DNA of 6,496 nt from CAZAQB01 sp964487155. Its GTDB lineage: Bacteria > Pseudomonadota > Gammaproteobacteria > Nitrococcales > Nitrococcaceae. The notes under the pieces are model-generated. The model did no database searches and had not been told where the DNA came from. It saw only the letters and a list, made by a program, of their open reading frames with translations. Within the stretch, counting starts at the first letter, position 1. The number at the start of each line of letters is the position of its first letter. A program made the position numbers and the translations under genes. Below, piece after piece: positions 6,395-6,496 of this stretch. The stretch lies in assembly GCA_964487155.1 (NCBI GenBank), contig CAZAQB010000177.1:1-6496 (forward strand). The letters run 5' to 3'.

Positions 6395-6418
6395 CCCTAA
6401 GTCCGACAGACTGCTAGT
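6395..6418 (-). repeat. Right terminal inverted repeat of the MITE-like element
   Basis: Read on the minus strand it starts ACTAGCAGTC and ends GGACTTAGGG, mirroring 6248-6271. Its outer edge is 25 bases beyond the last base of the glmS stop codon. Confidence 0.85.
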
Positions 6419-6443
6419 CAACAAGCCAGGGTATGCCTCGCCG

Positions 6444-6496
6444 CTACTCCACCGTCACCGATTTGGCCAGATTCCGGGGCTGATCCACATCGGTGC
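6444..6496 (-). CDS. glmS: Glutamine-fructose-6-phosphate aminotransferase, C-terminal end only
   Basis: The last 17 codons read TDVDQPRNLAKSVTVE followed by TAG. This is the highly conserved C-terminal tail of GlmS, the cytoplasmic enzyme that makes glucosamine-6-phosphate from fructose-6-phosphate and glutamine for peptidoglycan and lipopolysaccharide synthesis. The tail belongs to the isomerase domain; everything upstream is outside the window. This end of glmS also contains the recognition sequence used by Tn7-family transposons, which insert just downstream of the stop. No intrinsic terminator is visible in the 25 bases before the MITE-like element. Confidence 0.93.
   Translation of the reverse strand, partial: TDVDQPRNLAKSVTVE

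Larger units (their letters stand above)
6248..6418. mobile_element. MITE-like palindromic element with 24-bp terminal inverted repeats
   Basis: Bases 6248-6271 and 6395-6418 are inverted copies matching at 23 of 24 positions; each contains CTGTCGGACTTAGGG read inward. The arms continue with weaker inverted similarity inside, for example GGAAACGGAGGC and CAGTTTTTTCGCTC on one side against GAGCGGAAAAAG and CCCCGTTTGCC on the other. The whole 171 bp could therefore fold into one long imperfect hairpin. No transposase frame fits, so it would be a non-autonomous element or an internally deleted insertion sequence. CTAG flanks the inner 161 bp on both sides (6249-6252 and 6414-6417) and could be a 4-bp target duplication, but CTAG is its own palindrome and may simply be part of the repeat. 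It lies between glmS and the methyltransferase operon. Confidence 0.75.

Noticed and set aside
6248..6418. Tn7 end sequences or a Tn7-like insertion at glmS
   Set aside because: The TGT/ACA ends are not followed by Tn7-type repeats, no five-base duplication flanks them, and no tns gene is present.
1..6496. tRNA, rRNA or CRISPR array
   Set aside because: I found no cloverleaf-like segment, no rRNA signature and no regularly spaced direct repeats on either strand.

Overview
This window looks like chromosomal accessory DNA from a GC-rich Gammaproteobacterium. The clues are GC-rich codon use, a glmS gene ending in the conserved LAKSVTVE tail at the right edge, and a sigma-70-like promoter. The species cannot be named from the sequence alone. 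All intact genes lie on the minus strand, so the biological reading order is right to left.

Right to left, the layout is as follows. (1) The last 17 codons of glmS (6444-6496). (2) A 171-bp palindromic MITE-like element (6248-6418) with 24-bp inverted ends matching at 23 of 24 positions; it starts 25 bp past the glmS stop. (3) A promoter (6212-6240) followed by a tight two-gene operon. The operon has a small class I SAM methyltransferase (5577-6161) and, 6 bp later, a 1089-residue helicase (2301-5570). The helicase has an N-terminal HKD/phospholipase-D-type nuclease-like domain, an SF2 helicase core, a LexA/UmuD (S24)-like domain, and a C-terminal DUF3427 domain. (4) A scar of broken genes: a roughly 90-bp hipA remnant (2172-2263, minus) abutting the first 67 codons of a haloacid-dehalogenase-like gene (1961-2161, plus). 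(5) A regulatory intergenic region with repeats of TATTGTAC. (6) An apparently intact hipBA toxin-antitoxin operon, with hipB at 1330-1671 and hipA at 1-1333, cut by the left edge just before its expected C-terminus.

The methyltransferase-helicase pair is the most interesting part. Its architecture (nuclease-like, helicase, SOS-protease-like, DUF3427) and its setting beside a toxin-antitoxin operon, gene debris and a mobile element downstream of glmS suggest a defence or DNA-damage-response cassette. That role is inferred. The LexA/UmuD-like domain keeps the Cys-Gly scissile pair and the catalytic Ser, but has Arg where the catalytic Lys is expected. The methyltransferase lacks recognisable DNA-methylase catalytic motifs, so a simple restriction-modification role is not supported.
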